Positions 35,613-47,951 are shown, counted from the stretch's first letter. The stretch is 64,000 nt of DNA from Meandrina meandrites (GCA_963693305.1 OY855909.1:4700241-4764240); one strand, 5' to 3'. Numbers and translations: made by a program. The notes: generated by a model not told the origin, from the letters alone.

Positions 35613-36186
35613 AATCCTAATTTAAATATTAAACTAATCCTGATTTCCATTGTTTTCCTTTGCCTGAATCCAGCCACGTGAAATTTTACTACGCATGCTA
35701 CGAGGTCGATGAATCTCGCACATCACTGTGGTACAGTAAAACTCATGGAGGTCATTTTCAGAGGTGAACGCAACGTAAACAACAGCTTTGAATCGCAAAT
35801 GAGCCGTTTGAAAAAGATGTTTCGGAGCAACAAATATCCCTCGTGTGTATTCCCTTTCTTCATCCCCAGAAAATCAATTTAAGAGTGTAATGAATTTGAT
35901 AATTTGTACGCTAGCTTGAAGCTTTGTCCGCCATCTTAATTCGAAAGCATACCAACTGACTTGCATTTCCCCTAACAAGACACCAAATAGCCGCTAATTG
36001 GAACGAGCCATCAGTTATTGATTCTGTACATTTTACCTGTCCGTTGATTGCTTTTACGTCGTACATAGAGAATGCTTTGCATAAGCTACCTCTGATTTAC
36101 ATTTTACCGTAGCAACTCATTCTCCACCGATGAGATGACTGGGTGCTTAGGCCTGGGTACCAGTGACCAGTGAAAAATACTGGCTT

Positions 36187-37431
36187 CTAAAAATTTCGCG
36201 CCCTCGTGTTCTGCACGTTTGTTGGGCAAACTCTTAATTCTGATTCGATTTTCGACGGTTTCACTTTCCCATTCACTATGGATGCAGTCAAGCCCATCAC
36301 CTTAGGATGTTCATCTCTTGGGCAGCCATCAAAGAACTGCATTATCTGCTTATATGGATCATTCTTCTTGGCATGATGGCATTCGTCAAAGATCAGCAGA
36401 TTCACTTGTGAAAGACGGATGTATGCATGGCACAGCAAGTCAAGAAATATCTGGGCAGTCATCACTAGCACATTGCTTTCATTAAATTCTTTTTCCCATG
36501 TAGGTTTGTCCCAGAAATCCACTCCCATCTCTCCAACATAGTGTTTTACCTTCAAGTCTGTGTGTTTCTCAATCACTTTGGCCTGTTGGCTAGCTAAAGG
36601 AACTGAAAATTAAAACAAATTACCGTAAGCTTTGTTAGACTTTTAAGGCTTAAAGGCCTCCTTTACAGAAAAAGCTTTTTAAACGCATTAGTAGCGATAT
36701 TTCATCCCGTATTTTAAAGCCCTTTGAAAAAAGCTGCAGAAAAAAAAATCAAAACAAAACGAAACAAAAGCAATGTTAAAGCAAAGAATGACATATCAAT
36801 CTTAGCTTAGTGTAAGAGAAAGGTTGTAATTTTAAGAAGCAAGCTCTTTTTGATGTTTGATGTCAATCGAAGAACCGCCATTGTCGACTGCAAAACGCCC
36901 TTCCCGACTACTGTACCACACTCGCACATTAACCCTACCCCACCCCCCACATTTACATTGTTCAAACATAAACAAAAGTGAAGGTGATATGTGATCTTCG
37001 CAGTGAATTTCAGGGGTTCGAATCCCGTTGAAGCCCTGATTTTTTTTCAGGCTTCTTTATTCCAATTGCTTAAATTTGAAATTCACTGCGAAGATCACAT
37101 ATCACCTTCATATATATCCGCAGTTCATATATGAATCCTTTCATATACATTACATCATAGACAAAAGTTTCGTACCTGTGTTAACAAGGAAGAAAGTTCT
37201 TTTTCCGCCCTTCTTGTAGGTTTCTCGAATTTTATGAGCGAGTTCCTTTATAAGCATAACGCTGATAAACGTCTTCCCAGTTCCTGTTCCCAAACAAACG
37301 ATTGTGTTTCTTTTCTTGGCCCGTTCCAACAGCTCCACTTGATACGGGCGAGCCGAAAAATTGTCTTCCGGTGTCTCTTGAAGCTCTTCTGTTTCGCTTT
37401 CGGTAGCTGTTTCGCTGTCCACATCTTCCAT
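36187..37431 (-). pseudogene. Truncated Dicer copy: exon 1 and 5' part of exon 2
   Basis: Exon 1 (37431-37176) and exon 2 (from 36602) match the intact gene closely, with the same donor and acceptor, Walker A motif and DECHHAKK motif. Similarity stops near 36236, inside exon 2. The frame then reads 13 or so foreign residues (VCPTNVQNTRARNF) to a stop at 36187. The product would be about 225 residues: the first helicase lobe only, without lobe 2, PAZ or RNase III. The exon 1 leader differs at several residues (for example [14 protein letters not shown]). The open frame is undamaged, so a short dominant-negative or regulatory protein is conceivable, but a dead partial copy is the simpler reading. 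Confidence 0.85.
36979..37110. mobile_element. Fold-back element with 33-bp perfect arms and B-box-like core
   Basis: The arms 36979-37011 and 37078-37110 are perfect inverted repeats (outer end TGAAGGTGATATGTGATC). The loop contains GGGGTTCGAATCCC, a tRNA B-box-like sequence, and a small hairpin GCCTGA/TCAGGC. It lies in the intron of the truncated Dicer copy only. Confidence 0.7.
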
Positions 37432-39686
37432 GTTTATTGCTGCTTTGACTTTTAAACAAAGACTCTCAAGAAATATAGTATTTTGCGAGTTGCGATAAAA
37501 TGAATATCGATCCAACGAGGAAATCTTGAAGTGAGATCAACTCGAATAAACTTGAATGTACAAACACGTCTCCGACCGATCGACGGTACTGAATACGATT
37601 ATGCCACACGAGTTACAATTCGCGCCTTCCTTCAGCTTTCTAGTCCATAAAAAGCGCGATATTTCCTTCGTTATGAGTATAAACGTCGGGCGTATAGAAC
37701 CGTTGAACAAAAGTGCTTTGCTAAGCAAAAATCTAATATTTATGACATCGCCCGCTTTCCGAGAATTTCCAGCCACTTGACATTCATTTCCGAGAAAACG
37801 TTGAATGGCTCCCTGAAACAAAGGCTCGTAACATAAACAATTTTAATATATTTATACACGTGGCTTATTTTGGTGGTAACACTTGTCCAAACCATTGTTG
37901 AACATGTCACGCTTAATTTTTTGTTTGTCACGGCTGAGTTAAGTTTTGCCAAATTAAATACTCGCTATGATACTTTGTTACCAATCGAACACATAACTTC
38001 TACGGATCTAAATGACAAAGAAAAAACAGCTTAATCACAACCAAATGATATTTACCGGGCGTTATAATTTAAAGCTAGAAACAAACGAGATTAACTGAAA
38101 ACTGTTAACAGTTAAATTTTATTCTTCCTTTGTTTTTGGGTATGGTAATGTATGATAATGAGTTTAGAACAAAGGAAGAATAAAAATTTCCTGAAGAAAA
38201 AAAATTGTTGCTGCGCGGGTCCTGAACTATGGAGCTCCGCTATCGTGGAATTTGGCCTCCTGTTTTATAATAGTTTTGGTCTGTGGTAATACATTTCTTT
38301 ACTGTCTTCTACAAAACCAACAACGCGTAACGACCTGTATTTTAAATTCCGATTTTTTACGTTTCGAGTTGGACTTGATCTGAGAAACTTTATTGATCTA
38401 ACTCTGTAATTCATTTAAAAAACATGAATTTTTTTTTTTTTTTTTGGATTTGAATGCTTAGCCGCTTTAAGGTGCCCAACTCGCTCTATTCAGTTGCGGC
38501 CGAAGGGACTTAGGCTGAATAGGAAATGGCAGTGTTTAAAATCTCCTGAAAAGAGGACAACCTCGCAAGGTAGACCCAAATTTTCGAATACTTTTCCCTG
38601 GAAACTTCAGTGACATTCAATTTTACTCCTGGAATTTCCGAGATTTTCGGGTGAATGGTTCGCATTTCGGAAATTTGACACTTTTCGGATTTTCTGGAAA
38701 AATGCCAGGAAATTTCTATACCATTCGCTCCCTTTCCAAAATTTCCAGAGCAAATTTGAATTTTGAATGTTAGTTCGATTTTAGGGCCACCCGTATTTGT
38801 GCTTCAAAGAAGGACACCAACATGGTGACTGCATACAAAAAATATCCTTAATACTATTTTCCCACTACCCGGTTATGAAAAACGCTACAAAGCCATAATT
38901 TGGACAAAACGCTTCTTTCTGCCTTTTCTGTAATCTGTTAGTTTTCTGTTGCTTTTTAATTTTTTAAGCAACCAAACAGTTTTTATGTTACTTTGATGAA
39001 AACCGCGGGGAATGAATATGTTGCACAAGAAGTATACCCCGTGGGGGGAACTCCTTAAGCGACAGAAATAGTCGGCGAACATTTTAAAAACAACACGAAT
39101 AAACTTGAATGTAAAAACACCTCAGCATAGAGTCCTCAGGGCGATTTACTGCCCTCCCGTCCTTTAAAATTGTCGACGACTATCCCCGCATACTTTTGGT
39201 CTTTCAGCAGTGTTTAACTCTATCATGAGGAGGCGGGAGCTTTAGAAGCCCGTACGCCAACTTTGAAGATATGAAATTTTAAAACCAATTGAGTAATTAC
39301 CACCAAATTTATTGACTTTTCCCAAAATTATATGCTGTTCTCACTAGGTAACACTGTAACATAATCATAAACATTACAACAGGAAAACAAAATTGTTCGT
39401 TAAGTGCTTTAATACGCTTTAATACGGTGACTCCTAATGGAGACAGCATAAAAAGAATAATGCAAACCTCATTTTTAATGTAATTCGGTTTTAAGTGTAA
39501 TTCAATTAAATTTCTTATAATTTATTTTCTTGTCTGAATTTATTCTTAAGCTGTGACGTTATTTATGCTGGGTTTTCAAAATCTTTAAGTGATTTGTTTT
39601 AGATATCTTCGAGCTTTTATGAGCTCAAGGAAAAAACGCTACAAAAATGTGTTTATTATTATTATAATGTCCATTCTTCTTATGCC

Positions 39687-39841
39687 CCATCCTCGGAGAC
39701 CCAGGGGCAGCTAGTCGGGGCGACGGTATAGTCGGGTCGACTTTATTTTCAGGCGAAAGTTTACAACAAGCTTTCGCCTGAAAATAAAGTCGACCAGACT
39801 ATACCTTTGCCCCGACTAGCTGTCCCTGGGTCTCCGAGGAT
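39687..39841. mobile_element. Second copy of the 155-bp fold-back MITE
   Basis: Carried along in the segmental duplication. The arms CATCCTCGGAGACCCAGGG and its complement are kept with a few substitutions in the stem. Confidence 0.75.
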
Positions 39842-40890
39842 GCTTATGTCCTTATACCAGCGTCGTATGCCTAAACTTGTCCTTATGCCAGTGAAAACAA
39901 GCCTAATGGAGCGTTTTCAAATGAGGTCACGGCAGCCATGTTGGTGATCCAAAACAAAGAAGCGGTAAATCAAAGCCACTCCTCTGGGAATTAAACTTTA
40001 TTTTTATGCAAAAATCGTTTGTTTTAGTAAACCAATATGGCCGTTGGCCACGTGAGTGAAAACGCCCTATTATTTGTTAGCCAACTTGGGGTGTTTTTTT
40101 TGTAGGAATCCTTTAAACCATTCACATTTTCGGCCTTTAACTTAATCAATATCATTTCCACTGTATATTTCCACTGAATTTAGCAACACTAGTACTTTAT
40201 TAAGATATGCAAATGTATGATTGAATATTAATTACCATTGTTTAAAATTTGAGAAAATTTGATGTTTAAAATGTCAAATTACAAGATGGCAGATTGAATT
40301 TGCAACAGAATTATTTCTCTCTGTTGGTTTTTTCTGTTGCTTGATATGTTTCAAACGTGCAATTCGACAAGCAACCATTTTCAGGTTATGTCAGACATGT
40401 TCCCAGTCGCTCCTGAGGCGGTTTTGACTGAAACGTATATTTATTGCATCAAGCATCCTCGGAGACCCAGGGGCAGTTAGTCGGGGCAAAACGAAGTAAA
40501 CCGGGCAAAAATGGTAGCTGCGAAAGTTTTCTATAAAAGTAATAGAGCCCCTGGGAAACGAGACCGGGAACTACCGTTAAAACAATATTCTTGGCTTTCA
40601 CGTGACGTCATCAAAATTCTAAAATCCAGAATCGCAAGACCCCTGAATTTTTATCCTTCACTGGCTATTAGACATCCTTAATATATATCTTGTTGAAGGT
40701 TTCTAGCTCGATAGCAGCCGCCGTCTTTAAGATAGACTATAAAAAAGCAGAAACCGATACAACGTAGAAAGGTTATAAATTTGTGTACTATATTTCGGCT
40801 GGCCAAACCAGCCTTCTTCAGGTACCGCCCCCAATTTTAACCAATGAGATTGCATTCAACCAGCTCACTGAAAACACAATTTAATTCAAG

Positions 40891-41298
40891 ATGGCGGAGT
40901 ACAGCAGTGACTCCAGTGAGGAGGGTTCTTTGACTTCTTTGTCAAGTTCGGAACTTTCCGAGATTTCTTCTAGTAGTGAAGCTGATGAAAGCGACGAAGA
41001 GGTCGCTGAAGTCAGATCTCAGCGAGTGAGTGCGAGTAGGCGGCCGCAGAGCAAGTCTGCGAAGAATCCGAAGCTGCGTAAGAAGACAACAGATAAACGC
41101 ACCACGGTGAAAGCGCTTACCAGGGACGAAATGGAACAGTTGTCATCATGGGTTTTTTCTGTATCACTGCGTGAACAACTCCTAATATCGCCCAGAATTA
41201 GGGCTTTTGAAGAGCGATTGAAAATCGCTTCGCATTTTACTAGTTCAGAACAAGAAGGCAATTTCAGTCTGTTAAGGTGGTTCGACTGGGTTTTTTAG
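40891..41298 (+). CDS. Serine/acidic-rich protein fragment
   Basis: A good start context (AAGATGGCGGAG) opens a frame rich in Ser, Glu and Asp (SSDSSEEGSLTSLSSSEL) followed by a basic stretch (SAKNPKLRKKTTDKR) and a helical segment (RIRAFEERLKIASHF). The frame enters a transposon at 41272, so the last nine codons belong to the insertion. Without the insertion the frame would stop a few codons later. It could be a first exon, or a short nuclear-type protein, of unknown function. Confidence 0.4.
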   Translation: MAEYSSDSSEEGSLTSLSSSELSEISSSSEADESDEEVAEVRSQRVSASRRPQSKSAKNPKLRKKTTDKRTTVKALTRDEMEQLSSWVFSVSLREQLLISPRIRAFEERLKIASHFTSSEQEGNFSLLRWFDWVF

Positions 41299-42195
41299 GG
41301 GCAACACCGCTCAAGTTTGAGAACTAACCAGACTGTCATTAACAATGCCATCGAAAAACTATCACCACAGCTGAATTAGGTAAAGATGAAAATTTGTTAT
41401 GACCAGTGTTATTTTGACATCGGAGTTGTCATAGCAACGTAATGACGTCATCACGTTTATCAATTTCGTTCGTATTGCTCGGCACCAGGAGGTTTTTTCG
41501 GAAATCGCTCAAGGAAGCATGTACCTCCTATACCTGCCTCAATGTTGGCAAAGTTTGAACAAATTCTGTGAGAGCGTTATCGAAATTTTTGGGGATGAAG
41601 TTTCGAGGGTCATAAATACAGTAAAAAACATACTATTGAGATAATAGGGTAATATCTGAAGAACACGACGCGCTTTGGGAATGCAGTTTCATCTCATAGT
41701 AGTTTGATGCCATTTAAAATTGTGTATACAAAATTATGGGGATCGCCACGACCGATTGCGAAAAAAACGGATTTGATGAGCGTGCATTCAGGTGCTCTTG
41801 TTGCCACTTTTGTAAATAATTTGGTCTACACCTACAAATGTGATAATTATTTGGAAAGCGCTCGATGAATTTTTTTAAAAACTTGTCAATCTCGAGTTTT
41901 GTCATCAGTTTATATGGCCTGCAAGTTTCAAGGTCATTGAAAACATGTAAGACAATAAAATCGGGGCTCCAATGTACTACTTTTTTCTCCCAGATTTTGT
42001 GTTTACAAGTGAGTGTCCTCATTATTCACGGGCATTGTATTCAACTTTCATTTTCACGTGCACAACTCAGCAAAAAATTCATTTGCATTTTATCAGTGAG
42101 TTTATCAGTGAGTTTTTCGATGGCATTGTTAATGACAGTCTGGTTAGTTCTCAAACTTGAGCGGTGTTGCCCCTAAAAAACCCAGTCGAGCCACC
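41276..42195. mobile_element. 920-bp TTAA-flanked element with 85-bp TIRs
   Basis: The arms 41276-41360 and 42111-42195 are inverted repeats of 85 bp with about one mismatch (outer end GGTGGTTCGACTGGG). TTAA stands on both sides (41272-41275, 42196-42199). The interior has no transposase. It is a non-autonomous element, possibly piggyBac-mobilised, inserted in the serine-rich frame. Confidence 0.8.
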
Positions 42196-42199
42196 TTAA

Positions 42200-45100
42200 C
42201 TCATTCCTGACTGATCAAATTACAGTCAAAATTGACCTTTGACCTGCTTAATTTTTTTCTCAGCTGGGATTTAGATTTGAGATGAAAGCTATACCTCATT
42301 TAAAAGGATATAAAATGGGCTTCCAAAAAAAAAATTTTTGGTCCAAAACAACCCCTAATATTTCTGAATACATTAATTTAATTTACATAAATTAGCATAA
42401 ATTCGCAACAAATAATGGACAAAAATAAACAAACTTAAAAACAGTAAAAGTTTGTAAGAAACTTTAAAAAACAAAAATGTTTCATATTATATTGGCAAAA
42501 TGTACAGCAATTTTGGCTAAAAAAGATTAATACTGAAATTTTTGGTAATTTTTTGAATTGACGCAGGTGAAACGTGATATATGAAATTCGAGCTTTTTGT
42601 TGACACAAAGCTTCAACTCAAATTATCTTTTGATCTGTTGTCCTAAAAACCCTTTTCCTCCGAAAATATCGATCTTACAAAGCTCAAATATAACCAAGAC
42701 ACTTATTTCAAAGTATCAGCAAGGTTTCGAACGTAAAAAGTGAACTATGTAAAGCATATCATTGCGTTTCCGATTATGGAATTCGAGTTATTTGTTTATA
42801 TATGACGCCGTGCATAAATTACACGGCATTACACTCAATTATCTTCACATCTGTTGTCCTAAAACCCCTTTTCGGCAAGATTTCCGCACAGCCCCATACA
42901 TTTATTATGCATACAGTTCTTTGTTTATTGAAAACAATGAACAGAACAATAGAGCGCCTTTGGGACTAAAGCGCTTTGTTTCAGTCATTTCTTTGTTTTA
43001 GTAAACTTTCCATTTTTTTTCTAAGTCCAAAATAGTTTTAGATAAAATTTACGATTTTTTCTTAATTTGGCGTCGAAAATAGGAAAAATAATTAAAGACT
43101 TAGAAAAAGTTTGCGATTTCGCGTTCAAAATACGGGAAATCGGAAGCAAATATGGAATTTTTGGCGCTTTCACCGTGTTATAAAATTAACCACAAGCCTA
43201 CAAATAGCGATTTAGACCTTGGGGTTAGCTTTAAAATGTTGTTTGGGTCAGCGAGTATTGTAATTCTGCAAAACACAAATAAAGTTTACTAAATTATTGG
43301 CTTTATTTTACCTTTCGTGTTGTTTTGTCTCGAAGTTTTCCCTTGATTTCTTCCTTGAAATGCAGTCAACAAGGATCGCTTCCATTTGTTATCGTGTATT
43401 TTGACCCTCTAGTCCGAGAGATTGCAGAGGAATTACGAATAATGCCCATCACGGGATGAAGTTCTACTTGTCCTGGACATTATTTACTCCATACATCTTC
43501 CGGTGTATATGTGTATTTCATGAACGACGTGAGCAGATTGTTTCCTTGCAACACTGTATGCAACGGGGCGCTCATGAACAGCAATAATCTTGCACTGCCG
43601 GCGTGTGTAAGGTTGAGAAAGACATCAAAGTATTACCTCTGGCGCAGGACAAAGAGAAACAGTCGAGGATTTCGTGGAGGACTTGGAAGATTTTGAATAC
43701 TTTTTGGAGATGAAGGCTTCTAAGCAAACGCGGTTAGAGAAAACACGAAACTTCAACCTTCCCTGTTATACACCAGGGAGCCAATGATTAACATATGTGA
43801 TGCATGCTTTCGTGGAATCAGAAATATGCTTCAAAAAGGTGAAGAAATAAATTGTAATGTAAATTTTTCTTTGTTTTCATGACTAACGGACAAATAAAGT
43901 TAATTTATCAACTGGCAATTTTCAACTGAACCTCGTAGCGTAGTGGTATAGATGTTGGACTTGTAATCCAGAGGTAATCGAAGGGTAAAGGTACGAGGCC
44001 TGCCGTGGAAAAAAAAAAAAAAAAAGGAAAAAAATAAGGTCGAGGGAAGCTGGGTACAGAAAAGTGACGTAGAAGGGAAGGAAGAAGAAGGAAGAACGGA
44101 GCAGGGAAAGGGAGAAAAAGAGAAAAAAAATCGCGCGCAACGAAATCCTCTTTTATTTGCACAGTAAGTAATAATTATCAATGTATATATTCAGTACCTC
44201 AAGGTATTGGCCATTATCTCATAAGACAATGAAGCGCATGCATAATTAATTAATCTGCATGCATAATAAATGTATGCGGCTGTGCGGAAATTTTTCCCCC
44301 TTTTCCTCCAAAAATATCGATCTCACAAAGCTCAGATATAACCAAGATATTTATTTCAAAGTATCAGCAAGGTTTCAAACGTAAAAAGTCGAATAAATAC
44401 AGCGTTTCATTGCGTATCAGACCACGCGTGTGGTTTCACTCAGTTTCACTTCGCGTAATGTTTACTCAAGTCTTACCCCGATTCGTCGCTTAAATTCGCA
44501 TCTGACGAGCTAAATCACTTTCTTCATCACTTGAAATGCCATCGTTGGTGTAATCGTTTTGTTCCAGGAGCTAGAGAACTCTCTCTGCGCTGGTAGCCAT
44601 CGATCGCGGCCGATCGCGGCCGACCGCGTGTTGAACCTGAAAAAGGGTTGTGCCTAAATCCTACCGTCCAGAAGGACAGCCGAGGAGTGCTGGGAACGAG
44701 TTTCCGACTCGAGAAGTATTCGGAAATTCTCGGCAGTTCCAATATGGCGGATTTTATGCCATCAGTAATCACTTATTTACGCGAGCAAGCAGTGAATAAC
44801 AAGAAAAGTATGTTTTTATTTATCTTTCCACGTTTAGAATACCGCATAAAGAGTACTGCATTGAATTATTTCCAATGCTTCAAGCCTCGTACCTTTCGTG
44901 AGTTCTTGGACTGTCAGCCGTTTTCAACTATACTTCATGCTCTCGCTCTTGGGGGCGGGGAGAGAGAGACCCTGGGAACGAGGTTGGGCACAACCCTGAA
45001 AAAGCACTGCGTGGGCGTATTCGTCGTGTATGCCACATTGAAGTGTTTTAGCTGAAATTTGCGGAGGGACTGGGTAATTATCTTGTCACGCTTTTTGCCA

Positions 45101-45400
45101 AATTTCGTGGCGATCGGATGTAACGCAAATTTTTGCGAATTTTTTTGGTCATCAGTCTTCAGCGACTGATATTTTAAAGGGCCGTCCTGAATGAGTTAAA
45201 CATTGGTTTCTGCAGAACATTTGCCACCCTGGCAAACGAGTGTTATAAAAATAATGTTCCGAAAGAAAGAAAAGCTGCCTTTGCGGTTGTGTGGATGAAA
45301 GTTTTATGCAACTTCCAAAACAACAAAACGACACAGGAGCGAATGATCTTGCAGCGCTTGGTGCAGTCTTCTAGTCAGTCATTTCCTCCCGAAGAAATTC
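42200..45400. other. Repeat-rich stretch without a clear gene
   Basis: Two direct copies of a segment with AAAATATCGATCT and TATCAGCAAGGTTTC lie at about 42652-42745 and 44302-44397. Between them are AT-rich sequence, a coding-like shred (43654-43770, VEDFVEDLEDFEYF) and a tRNA-like sequence. From 44640 to 45010 two GGTTGTGCC-type repeats face each other. I could not assign a gene. Confidence 0.4.
43931..44003 (+). tRNA. tRNA-like sequence, probably a pseudogene
   Basis: CCTCGTA and TACGAGG could pair as a 7-bp acceptor stem. D-arm-like GCGTAGTGGTATAGA and an anticodon arm TGGA-CTTGTAA-TCCA (anticodon TGT, threonine) are visible. The T-arm does not have the expected GGTTCGAATCC sequence, so a working tRNA is doubtful. 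Confidence 0.3.
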
Positions 45401-45401
45401 A

Positions 45402-46117
45402 TTGCGTTTTAAGCACTGTACTATTCACGAGCTAATATACAAAATCATTCACGACCACATTCGAAAAAGGAAAAGCGATTCGACAGCTGAGGACAATGAA
45501 GTACAACTTAACCAGGAATCTGACGACACTCTCTATAGATACTGTGGTGCGGCAATGCACAGAATGATCAAACTGCGGAGGGAAACATTGGCTGCGAAAA
45601 AAACCGAGTCCAGCTGGCTTCCAAAAGAAAGCCATTAATGGTGAAAGAGCTTCAACTCCTGGAGGGTTTGGTAATGAAAGACAAGTCCGGCTTATCCCAG
45701 AGCCTTCAAAATCTCGACGAAGGAAATTTAACCTTTCCGAGGGAGGAACTATTACCTTTCTTACGGTCAGTCGACGGAGAGGTACGAGAGTTCACCAATG
45801 ACAAGAATCTAGGTAAGTATCAGTCCAATTTTCTGCGTATGTGTCAAAACTGCGTTACTGACAATCAAAGTTTGGAAAACGACTTCAGTCTTCTTGTTGG
45901 ATCATTGTTAAACATCGAATGTGTTAACGAAGAAACAGTTGTTTGTGGTATCTTTAAAGAAATTGTATCAAAAATGGCCAATACAAGAATTAATGAATTC
46001 ATGAATGCTAAAAATGAACGAGATTTGAAAAAGCAGGGAAAAGTAGATGCAGACGAAATGCTGCGACCTCAGCTTAAATCATACGCAGTGGTGTCCAAAC
46101 GAAAGAGAAGCTCCTAG
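45402..46117 (+). pseudogene. Cnidarian-type hypothetical gene with a frameshift
   Basis: Two overlapping frames belong together. 45402-45638 encodes DTLYRYCGAAMHRMIKLRRE. The second frame, open from at least 45602 to 46117, continues QLASKRKPLMVKELQLLEGL and then LDEGNLTFPREELLPFLRSV. The shift falls at the A-run near 45596-45605 (GCGAAAAAAACC). The final residues are basic (VSKRKRSS). Proteins of this kind are frequent in cnidarian genomes as repetitive hypothetical genes, often next to transposons; the function is unknown. A sequencing error in the A-run is an alternative to a true frameshift. Confidence 0.5.
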
Positions 46118-46359
46118 AACACAGTGGAATTAACACTGCAGATGCTGAGGCTGATTTGCAAAGGTCATTTCAATCAATAATATTTTGTTTATTATTTAAA
46201 AATGTATGGTCTTCAAAAAAGCTGGTAAATCTGCATTTATTTTGAAATTTCTTTAGTTGTTTTTCTAGTGTTTTACATCACAGACAGTACAATACCTAAT
46301 TTATCAGTAAAATATCAAATTACTTTCCCATCAGCATTTGTCTGCAGGAGCAGTCATCT

Positions 46360-46360
<1 letters not shown>

Positions 46361-46429
<69 letters not shown>

Positions 46430-46430
46430 G
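46361..46430. repeat. TTA microsatellite
   Basis: About 23 ATT/TTA units. It yields artificial poly-Tyr and poly-Asn frames. Confidence 0.95.
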
Positions 46431-47027
46431 GATACAATCAAATTGAAACTTCAACATCCCCCTGCCCCCGGCGTAGTTACTCAAAGCATTTGACTCATCA
46501 ATGTGCCCAGGGGCAGCGTAGTTGTTATTGGGTGAGGAATTTAAAACCACACAAGAGGGGTGCGGGAGATTTGAACAGTTTGCTTGATGTTGTGTCCATT
46601 ATTGCTCATGGTTTCACGGTTTTGTCTATGGCCCCTGTCATGTTGAAGTTTCGATTTGATTGGTACATTGACCAGCCCTCACCCTCACTCCCTTTGACTT
46701 ATTTGTAATAAGGAGATTTTTAATTGCAGTATTTGACTATAAGTACAGCTGTAAGACTAAGAAGACAGTATTGTTTACACTGCATTTTTAATCATGTTTA
46801 TTGTTGAAATCCGAAGAACTGAGTATCTGTGACACACAGACAGGCTAATTGATCAAGTCTTTTAATAAATTAATTACCATTCAAATTACCTGTTACACAT
46901 AAATAATGTTTGGCAAACAAATTCATGTAAATATTTCTCATTGAAAAGCAGGCAAGAAGAAATGTACAAATTACAATAATGTTTTTGCATAAACTGCATT
47001 TCTTTGATAAACTTTGTTAAGTATTTC

Positions 47028-47951
47028 TTAAACATATTCTATCCATGTCAGTGTTCCTAGATGAAGTACACAATTCACATTGTTTAACATTTTTACATAC
47101 TCAGCTATTAAAAATCTGAAAGAACTTGACATTGCTATGACTGCACCATTGTTGTGTCCAGTGGTTTGATGGCTGTCAATAAGTGCACAAATGCCATTTT
47201 GTTTTACAAAGATTCCTACAGATCGGTCACAACCAATGAGCACTCCATACCTATCTTTGGTTAAAGACTGTTGAACATGGCCAATCAAATCACTATAGTC
47301 ATCTGCATTTGTAAACCCAAACTCAAGGGAAGTGGATTGAATGCCACATTCAGTACCAACAGCATTAACAACATCTATGTCTAGATAGACGGCAGTGTCA
47401 GCATACAGCTCATCATAGAGGCTATTTCCATCACAAATAGCATTTATGAAGGATTCAGAGCAAATTTGAGGAAGTTTGTCCCAAAAGAGTGAGATATCAA
47501 GGTTGTTTCTCAGACAGTATGCTCCAAACTGAACTGCTATTAAGGTACATGCATTACTGCCTTCCCTTCCCCCTATTGTTGATTGGCTAATCTCTGGTGG
47601 AAATTTAAACTGGGTGATGTTTGCACTGACATGGTTGGCTTTTACCTGTACAACATGTGAAAGCCCTCCATCTAAACCTAAAGTTACATCACGGTAACCA
47701 AGTTCTGAATATTGGTTGACAACCACCTCTCCCTTTCTGTAAATGAATCTCCCAAGAGCAGGTCCATAGCTTAAAGCTGAAAGGTTGCCCCCACTTGCAT
47801 GCTTGAGAACGCTAAAGACGGATTCTAGGGCACTTCCATTGATCCTTAATCATGGGCTTATAAAATATTTCCCATCAGGGGACACGTTACCAAAAAACCA
47901 TTCACAAAATGCAAGGAAACCATAGACAACAATTCTCAGAAGGTCCCAAGT
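47028..47951 (-). pseudogene. Transposase-like C-terminus plus cysteine-protease-like domain, broken
   Basis: The acceptor TTTGCAG at 47952 opens TWDLLRIVVYGFLAFCEWFF, then KYFISP, an in-frame TGA at 47850-47852, and LRINGSALESVFSVLKHASG. That block resembles the C-terminal segment of THAP/P-element-like transposases. After it comes a domain with GGREGSNACTLIAVQFGAYC and, 130 residues on, ICALIDSHQTTGHNN. A Cys followed by a DSH motif suggests a papain-like or ubiquitin-protease-like fold. The frame after the TGA is open to 47028. Two upstream exons (49451-49655, 49975-50199) probably belong to the same transcript. The assignment is by motif impression only. Confidence 0.45.

Larger units (their letters stand above)
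36236..40452. repeat. Segmental duplication, copy B
   Basis: Direct copy of about 18199-22425. It carries insertions missing from copy A (about 36618-36680 and the fold-back element at 36979-37110) and lacks the 221-bp MITE of copy A. Other than the truncated Dicer exons I see no gene in it. Confidence 0.93.

Noticed and set aside
43900..44181. Three overlapping minus-strand frames rich in Phe and Ser
   Set aside because: They translate a purine-rich low-complexity tract (GAAGGAAGAAG type) and have no family.
44648..45055. 135-codon plus-strand frame
   Set aside because: It lies within opposed repeats and has no exon boundaries or recognisable domain.
46268..46708. Frame with a long poly-Tyr run
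   Set aside because: Produced by the TTA microsatellite; no other coding signal.
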